This document shows, piece by piece, positions 22,385 to 29,415 of a stretch of DNA of 64,000 nucleotides. This stretch comes from Butyricicoccus intestinisimiae. Lineage in GTDB: Bacteria > Bacillota > Clostridia > Oscillospirales > Butyricicoccaceae. The notes beneath the pieces were generated by a model, which did no database searches, had not been told where the DNA came from, and was given only the letters and a program-made list of their open reading frames with translations. The position numbers and the translations under genes are program-made. Each line of letters starts with the position of its first letter. Within the stretch, counting starts at the first letter, position 1. Location: NCBI RefSeq assembly GCF_018918345.1, contig NZ_JAHLQI010000002.1:124001-188000 (forward strand), given 5' to 3'.

Positions 22385-22636
22385 TCACAGCGCAACGCGC
22401 CGGATGCCCTGCACGGTTTCCGGCTTCTGTTCCGGCTTCGGATAGTTTTCTGGACGCTCCAAAAAGTCCGTGAGCACATCCATATTGATATACACCCGAT
22501 TCCCGCTATAAATGGCTGGCAGCTGTCCCGATTTGACCAGCCGCCGGATGGCAGAAGCAGAAACGGCAGTGCTTGGGTCAAGCTCTTTGAGAGCGGCATA
22601 TGCGCCGTTAATGGTTCTCAGCTTCGGAATGCTCAT
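22385..22636 (-). CDS. Excisionase/MerR-like helix-turn-helix protein
   Basis: This 83-residue protein has the pattern of small excisionase/AlpA-like DNA-binding proteins: TAVSASAIRRLVKSGQLPAIYSGNRVYINMDVLTDFL, a winged helix that reads short repeats. It overlaps the upstream XRE gene by ATGA and precedes the primase gene. In the island it is the best candidate for the recombination directionality factor, or for an activator of the replication operon. Confidence 0.75.
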   Translation of the reverse strand: MSIPKLRTINGAYAALKELDPSTAVSASAIRRLVKSGQLPAIYSGNRVYINMDVLTDFLERPENYPKPEQKPETVQGIRRVAL

Positions 22637-22848
22637 GCTTCCACCGCCTTTGCGTCATCGTCCAGAATGTCCAATACATCCACGCCCAGCGCACGGGCAA
22701 TCTTGCCGACCGTTGCAGGGCTGGCACTGTTCCGGCACAAAGCAGAATGCAGCGTGCTTCTGGAAATGCCGGAACGCTCCAAAACATCCGCGGTATTCAG
22801 GCAGGCACGAGCACATGCCAGCGTATATTTTTCTTTATTCATTTTCAT
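22633..22848 (-). CDS. XRE-family regulator leading the replication operon
   Basis: The 71-residue protein holds one helix-turn-helix (TADVLERSGISRSTLHSALCRNSASPATVGKIARALG) and an acidic tail. AGGTGA precedes the ATG at 22848. It is the first gene of the leftward operon (XRE, excisionase-like, primase, VapE) and is divergent from the CI-like gene at 23012, forming a two-repressor switch with about 160 bp of shared control region. Confidence 0.8.
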   Translation of the reverse strand: MKMNKEKYTLACARACLNTADVLERSGISRSTLHSALCRNSASPATVGKIARALGVDVLDILDDDAKAVEA

Positions 22849-22892
22849 TTTGCATCACCTCATTTTTCATTCATTTGAACTCTATATTTTAA

Positions 22893-22921
22893 ATTATAGT
22901 TCACTTGCAAAATATTGTCAA
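22893..22921 (-). promoter_or_regulatory. Leftward promoter of the island replication operon
   Basis: TTGACA (22916-22921) and TATAAT (22893-22898) lie on the minus strand with 17-nt spacing, a consensus promoter. GTTCA/TGAAC motifs around it (22878, 22899, 22931) are operator candidates. Confidence 0.8.
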
Positions 22922-22950
22922 CGTTTTTTCGTTCATTTTCACGTTTCTTA

Positions 22951-22979
22951 TTGACATTTGCATGAATTTGCGTTTTAAT
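22951..22979 (+). promoter_or_regulatory. Rightward promoter of the CI-like gene and integrase
   Basis: TTGACA (22951-22956) and TTTAAT (22974-22979) are at 17-nt spacing, 32 nt before the start codon. Confidence 0.7.
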
Positions 22980-23011
22980 AACAATAGGATAGCAGGAAGG
23001 ATGAAAAATAT

Positions 23012-23509
23012 ATGGACACAGAGAAGGTATACCAGTTATTGCGGCAATTTATCAAAGCCGCGGGGCTGAACAATAAGAAATTCGCAGAGCTTGCAGGCAT
23101 TAACCCAAACACATTTCAAACCATGGTAAACCGGAAGAGCGTCCCGAAAGCGGATGTTATCAGCAAAATAAACCGCACTATGGACGAACTCACACAGCAA
23201 GCAGAGGGTGAAAAAGCTGATACGCTGCTCGATATTTACGGAAGATTTACCAAGGAAACCCTTGGTACAGTACCAGAGAATGTTATGAAAGCTAGGTTTT
23301 CTAACCTTGGGCGAAAAATCAATCTGCAGCTGTTTGCAGAACCAATAAACGAGCTTGCGTCAAGCATTCACACGACCAGTAAAACGATGCTTCGTTCGCT
23401 CATCTTGGACGCACTGGACGAACTCAACGAAGAAGGACAGGCAGAAGCACTCAAACGCATAGAAGAACTGGCATTCGTGCCAAAATATCAAAAAAGGGAC
23501 GGTGAATAG
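23012..23509 (+). CDS. CI-like XRE repressor of the island
   Basis: This 165-residue protein has an N-terminal helix-turn-helix (IKAAGLNNKKFAELAGINPNTFQTMVNRKSVPKADVISKI, residues 12-52) and a helical C-terminal part without the Ser/Lys protease motifs of LexA-type repressors, so it is probably not self-cleaving. GAAGGA precedes the ATG. It is divergent from the replication operon, and two bases separate its stop codon from the integrase start, so repressor and integrase are co-expressed. Likely the maintenance repressor. Confidence 0.8.
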   Translation: MDTEKVYQLLRQFIKAAGLNNKKFAELAGINPNTFQTMVNRKSVPKADVISKINRTMDELTQQAEGEKADTLLDIYGRFTKETLGTVPENVMKARFSNLGRKINLQLFAEPINELASSIHTTSKTMLRSLILDALDELNEEGQAEALKRIEELAFVPKYQKRDGE

Positions 23510-23511
23510 CC

Positions 23512-24897
23512 TTGCCAACAGTGAGAAAGCGCGGCAAATCGTATCTATTAAAGGCATATGAGGGATATACTGCGGACGGGAAACAAATCGTTCACACCAG
23601 AACATGGAACCCGCCCGCCGGAATGTCACCCACCAAAGCCCGCAAAGAAGCCATGAAAGCCGCTGTTTTGTTTGAACAGCAAATACAAACCGGACTTGTG
23701 CTCTCCTCTTCGGTCAAATTTGAAGAATTTGCCCAGCGTTTTTTTCTCGACTACGGCAATACCAATCTGAGACCGCGCACGCTGCATGGATACAAGCAGC
23801 TGATGCCGCGCATCAATGCCGCAATCGGTCACATTCGCATAGACAAGCTCAAGCCCGCCCACTTAACCGCTTTCTATAAGCAGCTGGCAGCGGCAGGCGT
23901 GCGGGCAGATGGTAAAGCTGTTCCGTGTGCAGATATTCGCCAGCTTGCCAAAGCCGCCGGATTCACACAAAAGCATTTGGCTGCGTGTTCCGGTCTTGGT
24001 GTCGGCACGCTGCGAGAAGCCTATAACGGGCGGGCGATTGCCCAAGAAAGCGCGGAACGGCTGAGCAAAGCCCTTGATATACCAGTAAATCAGCTATTTA
24101 CTTGTCCGCAAAGTACAAAAGCTCTCAGCCCGACAACCATTCGGAAGTATCACAGCGTGATTTCTTCTATCTTGACGAAAGCCGTCAAATGGCAAGTCAT
24201 TGTCAGCAATCCGGCAGAACGAGCAGAGCTTCCTAAGCCAGAGCCAAAAGAAGCGGTTTATCTGGATGAGGTGCAAACCGCCCATCTGCTGCAGCTCATG
24301 GAGCAGGAAACCGAAGTGCACCGCGTCATGGTCTCTCTGTTGATTTTCACCGGAATGCGCCGTGCGGAATTGTGCGGTCTGGAATGGTCAGATATTGATT
24401 TTGAACATGCCTTGATTCATATTCGGAGAACCTCTCAATACATTCCCAAGCAAGGCATTATTGAGGATTTGACCAAGAATACCAGTTCTCAACGTGCTGT
24501 TGCGGTATCGGCTTCTGTCTTGTCCACATTGCGGATATACAAAGCGCATCAGGCAGAACAACGGCTCAAGCTGGGCACGGCATGGAATCCGGCATGGGCA
24601 GAGCATCCGCGCTTGTTCACGCAGGCGGACGGCTTACCCATCAATCCCGACAGTGTAACCAAATGGTTCCACAGCTTCATTGCTCGTTCCGACCTCCCGC
24701 CGATTCACATTCACAGCTTGCGGCACACAAACGCCACACTGCAAATTGCTGGCGGTGTTCCCCTAACCACAGTCGCAGACCGCTTAGGACATGCCACACC
24801 TGCCACAACAACCAAGGTATACAGCCACGCCATTCAAAGCGCAAACGCGGCAGCAGCGGACACATTGGAGCGAATGCTGCACGCCAAGCAGGCATAG
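23512..24897 (+). CDS. int: Tyrosine recombinase (integrase) with an inserted XRE helix-turn-helix
   Basis: This 461-residue integrase starts at TTG 23512, with GGTGA 8 nt upstream. Catalytic residues are visible: R283 (GMRRAEL), K322, H401-x-x-R404 (HSLRHTN), H427 (LGHATPATT) and the nucleophile Y437 (KVYSHA). An N-terminal arm-binding part (1-60) and a SAM-like core-binding domain (68-205) precede them. The core-binding domain is interrupted at about residues 139-197 by a complete Cro/C1-type helix-turn-helix (ADIRQLAKAAGFTQKHLAACSGLGVGTLREAYNG...). The gene points at the tRNA attachment site 180 bp away, as is usual. Confidence 0.93.
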   Translation: MPTVRKRGKSYLLKAYEGYTADGKQIVHTRTWNPPAGMSPTKARKEAMKAAVLFEQQIQTGLVLSSSVKFEEFAQRFFLDYGNTNLRPRTLHGYKQLMPRINAAIGHIRIDKLKPAHLTAFYKQLAAAGVRADGKAVPCADIRQLAKAAGFTQKHLAACSGLGVGTLREAYNGRAIAQESAERLSKALDIPVNQLFTCPQSTKALSPTTIRKYHSVISSILTKAVKWQVIVSNPAERAELPKPEPKEAVYLDEVQTAHLLQLMEQETEVHRVMVSLLIFTGMRRAELCGLEWSDIDFEHALIHIRRTSQYIPKQGIIEDLTKNTSSQRAVAVSASVLSTLRIYKAHQAEQRLKLGTAWNPAWAEHPRLFTQADGLPINPDSVTKWFHSFIARSDLPPIHIHSLRHTNATLQIAGGVPLTTVADRLGHATPATTTKVYSHAIQSANAAAADTLERMLHAKQA

Positions 24898-24899
24898 AA

Positions 24900-24955
24900 A
24901 AAAGAGCACACAGCCCGAATGATTCTCGGTGTTGCGTGCTCTTGATTTTTGCTCG
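24900..24955 (+). terminator. Terminator of the integrase gene
   Basis: The hairpin AAGAGCAC...GTGCTCTT is followed by GATTTTTG directly after the integrase stop. Confidence 0.75.
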
Positions 24956-24980
24956 GTAAACGGCAGTTTTTAAAGGCAAT

Positions 24981-25000
24981 AAGGGACAAATAAGGGACAA
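24981..25000. promoter_or_regulatory. Right integrase arm-type sites (candidate)
   Basis: AAGGGACAAATAAGGGACAA is identical to 15145-15164 at the other end, and lies between the integrase gene and the right attachment site. Confidence 0.65.
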
Positions 25001-25076
25001 AGCCGACAGTTTCTAAAATATAGTTTCTCTGAAAATACAAAAAACCGCCCACTTCTTACGAAACAGGCGGTTTCAG

Positions 25077-25123
25077 ATGGAGCTAATGGTCGGATTTGAA
25101 CCGACGACCTGCTCATTACGAGT
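25077..25123. repeat. Right attachment site (within tRNA-Thr)
   Basis: This is identical to 14973-15019 over 47 bp. The preceding hairpin (25038-25075) is a slightly different version of the left one (14934-14970), so the island carries its own copy of the tRNA terminator. Confidence 0.92.
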
Positions 25124-25152
25124 GAGCTGCTCTACCCCTGAGCCACATTAGC
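25078..25152 (-). tRNA. tRNA-Thr (anticodon CGU), integration target of the island
   Basis: The 75-nt gene with encoded CCA begins GCTAATGTGGCTCAG at 25152; the anticodon loop CTCGTAA gives CGU. Its 3' half is supplied by the island, which keeps the tRNA intact; the original 3' half lies at 14973-15019. Confidence 0.95.
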
Positions 25153-25236
25153 ATCTGTATTGTATTTTAGCACAGCATACAGCCGTGCGTCAAGATAAAT
25201 TTTTAAAATATTTTTTGTTTTTTTTGGAATCAACCC

Positions 25237-25264
25237 TTGACAAACCCGCAAAAAGCGTTATACT
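25237..25264 (+). promoter_or_regulatory. Promoter of rpsF-ssb-rpsR
   Basis: TTGACA (25237-25242) and TATACT (25259-25264) are at 16-nt spacing. The short leader holds hairpins CACAC/GTGTG and GGCC/GGCC just before the ribosome site, a possible S6:S18 autoregulatory motif. Confidence 0.8.
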
Positions 25265-25323
25265 GGTAAAGTATCCTTGCTCACACAAAGGTGTGGGCCA
25301 AAGGCCAGAAGGAGGTGCTTAAA

Positions 25324-25617
25324 TTGGCAAAGGTAAATGGTAAGTACGAAACAATTTTCATTGTCAACCCGAATCTTGGTGAGGAAGCAATCACCGCTAT
25401 CGTGGAAAAGTTCAAGGCTCTGATCGCTGACAACGGTACTGTTGTATCTGTTGATGACTGGGGCAAGCGTAGAATGGCATATGAGATCAACGACCTGCGT
25501 GAGGGCTATTACACCCTGATCGAGTTCGAGTCTCTGCCGTCTTTCCCGGCTGAGCTGGATCGTGTTTACAAGATCACCGATGGCGTTATGCGTTCCATCA
25601 TCGTTTGCAAAGACTAA
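25324..25617 (+). CDS. rpsF: Ribosomal protein S6
   Basis: The 97-residue S6 protein (KYETIFIVNPNLGEEAITAIVEKF..., WGKRRMAYEINDLREGYY) binds the central domain of 16S rRNA together with S18. The start is TTG 25324 with AAGGAGG 8 nt upstream; an open frame continues to 25291 but has no ribosome site. First gene of the standard rpsF-ssb-rpsR operon. Confidence 0.96.
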   Translation: MAKVNGKYETIFIVNPNLGEEAITAIVEKFKALIADNGTVVSVDDWGKRRMAYEINDLREGYYTLIEFESLPSFPAELDRVYKITDGVMRSIIVCKD

Positions 25618-25633
25618 GGATTGGTGACAGAAT

Positions 25634-26137
25634 ATGCTGAATAAGGCAATTCTTATGGGTCGCCTTACCCGCGATCCGGAGCTTCGCTACACACAGAGCA
25701 ATATTCCGGTTGTCACGTTCTCTATCGCTGTTGATCGCAATTACAGCAACAATGGCGGAGAGCGTCAGACGGATTTTATTGACATTGTCGCTTGGAGACG
25801 CACCGCAGAATTTGTTTCGCAGTGGTTCACCAAGGGTCAGATGATTGTTGTAGTAGGCAGCATCCAGTCCAGACGCTGGCAAGACAAGAACGGCAACAAC
25901 CGCACATCAATCGAAGTTGTCGCAGACGAGGTACAGTTTGGCGAGTCCAAGCGTTCCCGTGAGAGCGGCGGAAGCTATCCGAACAACAATGGTGGCTACC
26001 CGCAGAACGGCGGATATCAGAATCCGAATCCGTATGCTGCTCCGCAGCAGTCCGCTCCTGCACCAAGCTTTGATATGCCGGCAGGCAATTCGGATTTTGC
26101 TGAAATTTCCGATGATGACGGCGAAGTTCCGTTTTGA
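25634..26137 (+). CDS. ssb: Single-stranded DNA-binding protein
   Basis: This 167-residue SSB has the OB fold (MLNKAILMGRLTRDPELRYTQSNIPVVTFSIAVDRNY..., residues 1-108), a flexible Gly/Asn/Gln-rich linker, and the acidic tip DDDGEVPF, which recruits replication and repair partners. It lies between rpsF and rpsR, as in most Firmicutes, 16 bp after rpsF. Confidence 0.97.
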   Translation: MLNKAILMGRLTRDPELRYTQSNIPVVTFSIAVDRNYSNNGGERQTDFIDIVAWRRTAEFVSQWFTKGQMIVVVGSIQSRRWQDKNGNNRTSIEVVADEVQFGESKRSRESGGSYPNNNGGYPQNGGYQNPNPYAAPQQSAPAPSFDMPAGNSDFAEISDDDGEVPF

Positions 26138-26161
26138 TTATCGAACAAGGAGGTTATGACA

Positions 26162-26413
26162 ATGGCTGAAGAAAAAAGAGAATATCGCCCCAATCGCGGC
26201 GGCCGTCGCCGCAGAAAGGTTTGCTCTTTCTGTGTAGATAAGGTTGAGGCTATTGATTATAAGGACGTAGCAAAGCTGAAGAGATACATGTCTGAGCGTG
26301 GCAAGATCCTGCCGCGCCGTATGACTGGTACCTGTGCCCTGCATCAGCGTCAGCTGACCGAGGCTATCAAGCGTGCTCGTCACATCGCTCTGCTGCCGTA
26401 TACTGCAGAGTAA
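26162..26413 (+). CDS. rpsR: Ribosomal protein S18
   Basis: The 83-residue S18 protein starts at ATG 26162 behind AAGGAGG. It shows [37 protein letters not shown] and the terminal [20 protein letters not shown]. The CSFC pair marks the zinc-binding version. Last gene of the operon; a strong terminator follows. Confidence 0.97.
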   Translation: MAEEKREYRPNRGGRRRRKVCSFCVDKVEAIDYKDVAKLKRYMSERGKILPRRMTGTCALHQRQLTEAIKRARHIALLPYTAE

Positions 26414-26443
26414 TTTCAATCCCCTATTATATCAGGATACCAT

Positions 26444-26477
26444 CAAAGAACACATCATGCGATGTGTTCTTTTTTGT
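26444..26477 (+). terminator. Terminator of rpsF-ssb-rpsR
   Basis: The perfect hairpin AGAACACATC-ATGC-GATGTGTTCT is followed by six T. Confidence 0.92.
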
Positions 26478-26504
26478 TGTGCGCAGCGGGCTTTTGCCTT
26501 ACGC

Positions 26505-27115
26505 ACAATCCAAACTTGTCTCTCCCTCTGGGAGAGATGTCGCGCAGCGACAGAGAGGGCTGATACCAGCTAACGCACCTTTTCAAATTTGCCCTGATTC
26601 GAATTTGCCAGCTTTTTGCCCTCTCAGTCATTTGCTTCGCAAATGCCAACTCTCCCAAAGGGAGAGCCGAGAAGCCGGTGCGGACTGCACACATGCCGCA
26701 TCAGGTGAACTCTTGCGCAGACCTGCCCGCGTGTTGCTCCTTCCGTCACGGCTTGCGCCGTGCCACCTTCCTCAGGGAGGAAGGCTTTGGGTTTCCGCGC
26801 AGCCCAAACTTGTCTCTCCCCTTGGGAGAGATGTCGCGCAGCGACAGAGATGGCAGGAATCAGCTGACATGGCTTTTCAAATTTTCTCTGACACGAACTT
26901 GTCTGCGTGCTGCCCTCTCAGTCATTTGCTGGCGCAAATGCCAGCTCTCCCAAAGGGAGAGCCGAGAAGCCAGTGCGGACTGCACACATGCCGCATCAGG
27001 CAAACTCTTGCGCAGACCTGCCCGCGTGTTGCTCCTTCCGTCACGGCTTGCGCCGTGCCACCTTCCTCAGGGAGGAAGGCTTTGGGTTTCCGCGCAGCGA
27101 CAGAGAGGGCTTATA
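26505..27115. repeat. Compound block of dispersed palindromic repeats (A-B-C-A-B-C-partial A)
   Basis: Elements in order: A 26513-26563, B 26618-26672, C 26729-26785, A 26808-26856, B 26911-26969, C 27032-27084 and the last 20 bp of an A (27093-27112). The second B has GCTGGCGC in place of GCTTCGC in its first hairpin loop. The B-C-A unit is thus repeated at about 294-bp spacing. No gene lies in this 700-bp stretch. Confidence 0.9.
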
Positions 27116-27120
27116 CTGCT

Positions 27121-27462
27121 TCATGCCTCCGGCTGCCTTGCCGTCAGTCCGACGAGCCAGAACACGGTGAGGAACACTGCCGCGATGAGCGCGGAAAGCG
27201 TCATGCCGCTGTAGCCCATGAAATACTGCACGGCGGCAGTGAGCGCAACAAATGCAATGCAAAAGCCGACCGCTTTGCTGCGTGCAAAGCTATAAGAAAT
27301 CCAGCGCGCCGCCATGGCACCGATGACCGCAGAGACAACCGCCGCCGGCTGCCAGGAAACCTTCATTATCAGCAAGGTGAAGCAAATACTGTCTGCCAGC
27401 AGAAAGGAAACCCATCCGAAAATGCCTGCCAAGATGGCGTTTCGTGTGCTGATTTTTTTCAT
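27121..27462 (-). CDS. Small membrane protein of unknown function
   Basis: The 113-residue protein (start ATG 27462, with AGGAG upstream) has four hydrophobic helices (about residues 8-28, 35-52, 60-80 and 85-107) and hardly any charged loops. It could be a small DUF-type integral protein; no motif is recognised. It is flanked by the palindromic repeat block, and its last codons touch the end of the truncated type-A repeat. Confidence 0.6.
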   Translation of the reverse strand: MKKISTRNAILAGIFGWVSFLLADSICFTLLIMKVSWQPAAVVSAVIGAMAARWISYSFARSKAVGFCIAFVALTAAVQYFMGYSGMTLSALIAAVFLTVFWLVGLTARQPEA

Positions 27463-27708
27463 ACCAAAACAGCTCCTGTCTTTTTTGTACAAATTGTACA
27501 GAATCAATGTAACTAGTATACCATAATCAAGGAATACATACAATGCAAAAAAACTCTGCGGGACAGCACCGGTATCATGCAGAATTTCTTGTGCCGCTGA
27601 GGAGTAAAAAAATTGTGTATTTTTTGTGATTCGCTGCCCTTTGACAAACCAAATGTGCTATACTAAGTTAGAGGAAACTTATGTTACAGAAGGAGTGGTA
27701 TCAGCTCT

Positions 27709-29337
27709 ATGAATTATCCATGGTTGGGCTGTGCGGCTGCCGTGGCACTGAGTGTGTGCCTGATGGGTGCACCGCAGGCACAAGCGGTTGACCTGAAACA
27801 AACATCGGAAACCGCCAAAACCGTGATTTCCGCAGCGGATCGGGCTGCTCTCTTGCCGGACAGCATGAACGGACAGCAGGCAGCTGCGTCTATCACCAAA
27901 GAACAGATGTGTTCTCTGTCAGTGCGGCTGTATGCCTCACTGACAGACACTGCGTATACCGATTTGATGAGCCGTGACAGTGCAAAGCGCAGTGTGTGCC
28001 CATTTACCGACACAAACAGTGCCGATGTACAAGAGGCATGGCTGCTCAATTTGACGCAGGAGGAAACCGGTACCTTTGCGCCGCGGGAGCTTGCCAATCG
28101 TCAGCAGCTGCTAGCCATGCTGTATCAGGCGGTGCGAACAGCGGACAGCGGTACAGAGTTATCAGAAAATGAGATTGCAGAAGCACTGTATTCGTATACA
28201 GACGGCGCGTATGTGCCGGACTGGGCACGGGAAGGCACAGCTTATTTTGTGCGGCAGGGCTTGACAGGCGGCATTGGTGACAATCTGCTCGGCATTGGCG
28301 AACCGATTTCGGCAGAACAGGCATCTATTTTGACGTATCGCGCGGCGGCAGCAGTACATACCGGACGCGGCGCAAACAGCACGACAGGAGATGTCAGCAC
28401 GATTGCTATGCATTCCGGCACACAGGCAGTGAGCTGGACAGGCAGCGGTGCGGATTATTATTTGCTGTATTTTTATCAAAATAATGACTTTTCACAAAAG
28501 CCGGTATATGTCGAGCAGACCGCTTCGACAGGCAGCGGCGCACAGGAATATGCCTTGCCGGAGGAAATTCAAAATCAGCCGGGCATTTGGTATTGGTCGG
28601 TAGACGGCTTTGACTGTGAGGGCAAGCTGCTCGCCTCTGCACAGAGCACGGCACAGCTGACAGTCACGGCGGATGCTGCACAGCCGGAAACCTCTCTGCT
28701 CATGCCGGAGACACGGACATATACGTATACCGTTCCGGCACAGGGTTTTGCATCTGAGGACACGACAGGGACACAGACCGATGAAACTGTCATTTCATCC
28801 ACAATTCCGGCAGGTATGACGTATGCCGGTGAGAGCTACAGCGATAAAGTGATGCGTATTTTCGGCGCAGGTGCCAGCTATCACAAATATGCAAGTGCTT
28901 CAGAAGCAAAGAAGCATCAGGTAGAAATTGCCGTACAGGTCTGGGATTTTGACAGCAACGGCAACAAGGTCACGCGCACCAAGTATTTACAGGTACATGA
29001 AGCGCTGGCAAGCTCGGTGCAGCAGATTTTTGCGGAAATCTATGCGGGCAAGGAACGATTCCCAATTCATACACTGGGCGGATACAATTGGCGCGGCGAT
29101 GGTTCTTCGTCTGAGCATTGTCTGGGCACAGCGATTGACATCAACTGGGAAGAAAATTATATGTGCACCAAGTCCGGCGCACCGCTGACCGGTTCATATT
29201 GGAAGCCGGGAGAGGATGCGTATTCCATTCCGGCAAACGGCGAAGTGGTTCGCATCTTTGCCAAATACGGCTTTGGCTGGGGCGGTACGTGGAACAGCAA
29301 AAAGGACTATATGCATTTCTCGTATTTTGGAACGTAA
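27709..29337 (+). CDS. Secreted D-Ala-D-Ala carboxypeptidase (VanY/M15-like) with a large N-terminal region
   Basis: The 542-residue exported protein has a signal peptide (1-26, cleavage after AQA), a degenerate SLH-like region (about 30-220), a beta-rich middle domain and a C-terminal M15 peptidase domain (about 390-542). There the zinc ligands are visible in SSSEHCLGTAIDINWE (HxxxxxxD) and in DYMHFSYFG at the very end. Such enzymes trim the terminal D-Ala of peptidoglycan stems. The SLH-like part suggests wall attachment, which fits the SLH gene next door. The ribosome site AAGGAG lies 13 nt from the ATG, rather far. Confidence 0.78.
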   Translation: MNYPWLGCAAAVALSVCLMGAPQAQAVDLKQTSETAKTVISAADRAALLPDSMNGQQAAASITKEQMCSLSVRLYASLTDTAYTDLMSRDSAKRSVCPFTDTNSADVQEAWLLNLTQEETGTFAPRELANRQQLLAMLYQAVRTADSGTELSENEIAEALYSYTDGAYVPDWAREGTAYFVRQGLTGGIGDNLLGIGEPISAEQASILTYRAAAAVHTGRGANSTTGDVSTIAMHSGTQAVSWTGSGADYYLLYFYQNNDFSQKPVYVEQTASTGSGAQEYALPEEIQNQPGIWYWSVDGFDCEGKLLASAQSTAQLTVTADAAQPETSLLMPETRTYTYTVPAQGFASEDTTGTQTDETVISSTIPAGMTYAGESYSDKVMRIFGAGASYHKYASASEAKKHQVEIAVQVWDFDSNGNKVTRTKYLQVHEALASSVQQIFAEIYAGKERFPIHTLGGYNWRGDGSSSEHCLGTAIDINWEENYMCTKSGAPLTGSYWKPGEDAYSIPANGEVVRIFAKYGFGWGGTWNSKKDYMHFSYFGT

Positions 29338-29355
29338 TATGATAGCAGAAAGCAA

Positions 29356-29392
29356 AAAAACAGCTCCCTTTTCGGGGAGCTGTTTTGGCGAA
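29356..29392. terminator. Bidirectional terminator between convergent wall-protein genes
   Basis: The hairpin ACAGCTCCC...GGGGAGCTGT is flanked by A-rich sequence on the left and TTTT on the right, so it serves both the peptidase gene and the leftward SH3b/SLH gene. Confidence 0.85.
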
Positions 29393-29415
29393 ATCTGCAA
29401 TTTTTTTGTGCCTGT

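Larger units (their letters stand above)
14973..25123. mobile_element. 10.1-kb integrative island (phage-satellite-like) in tRNA-Thr(CGU)
   Basis: The island is bounded by a 47-bp direct repeat that is the 3' part of tRNA-Thr: 14973-15019 on the left and 25077-25123 inside the intact tRNA on the right. It encodes a tyrosine recombinase next to the intact tRNA, divergent XRE repressors, an excisionase-like protein, a CHC2 primase, a VapE helicase, a Rep-like protein with internal iterons, and accessory genes. No relaxase, conjugation, capsid or terminase gene is visible. This gene set is typical of phage satellites (SaPI/PICI-like). None of the host's dispersed palindromic repeats occurs inside. 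Confidence 0.85.

Noticed and set aside
15020-25076. The island as an integrative conjugative element or complete prophage
   Set aside because: No relaxase, coupling protein, type IV secretion, capsid, portal, terminase or lysis gene is visible.
27637-27690. TTGACA...TATACT promoter upstream of the carboxypeptidase gene
   Set aside because: The two hexamers are only 12 nt apart, too close to work together; an alternative -10 (TAAGTT) is poor.
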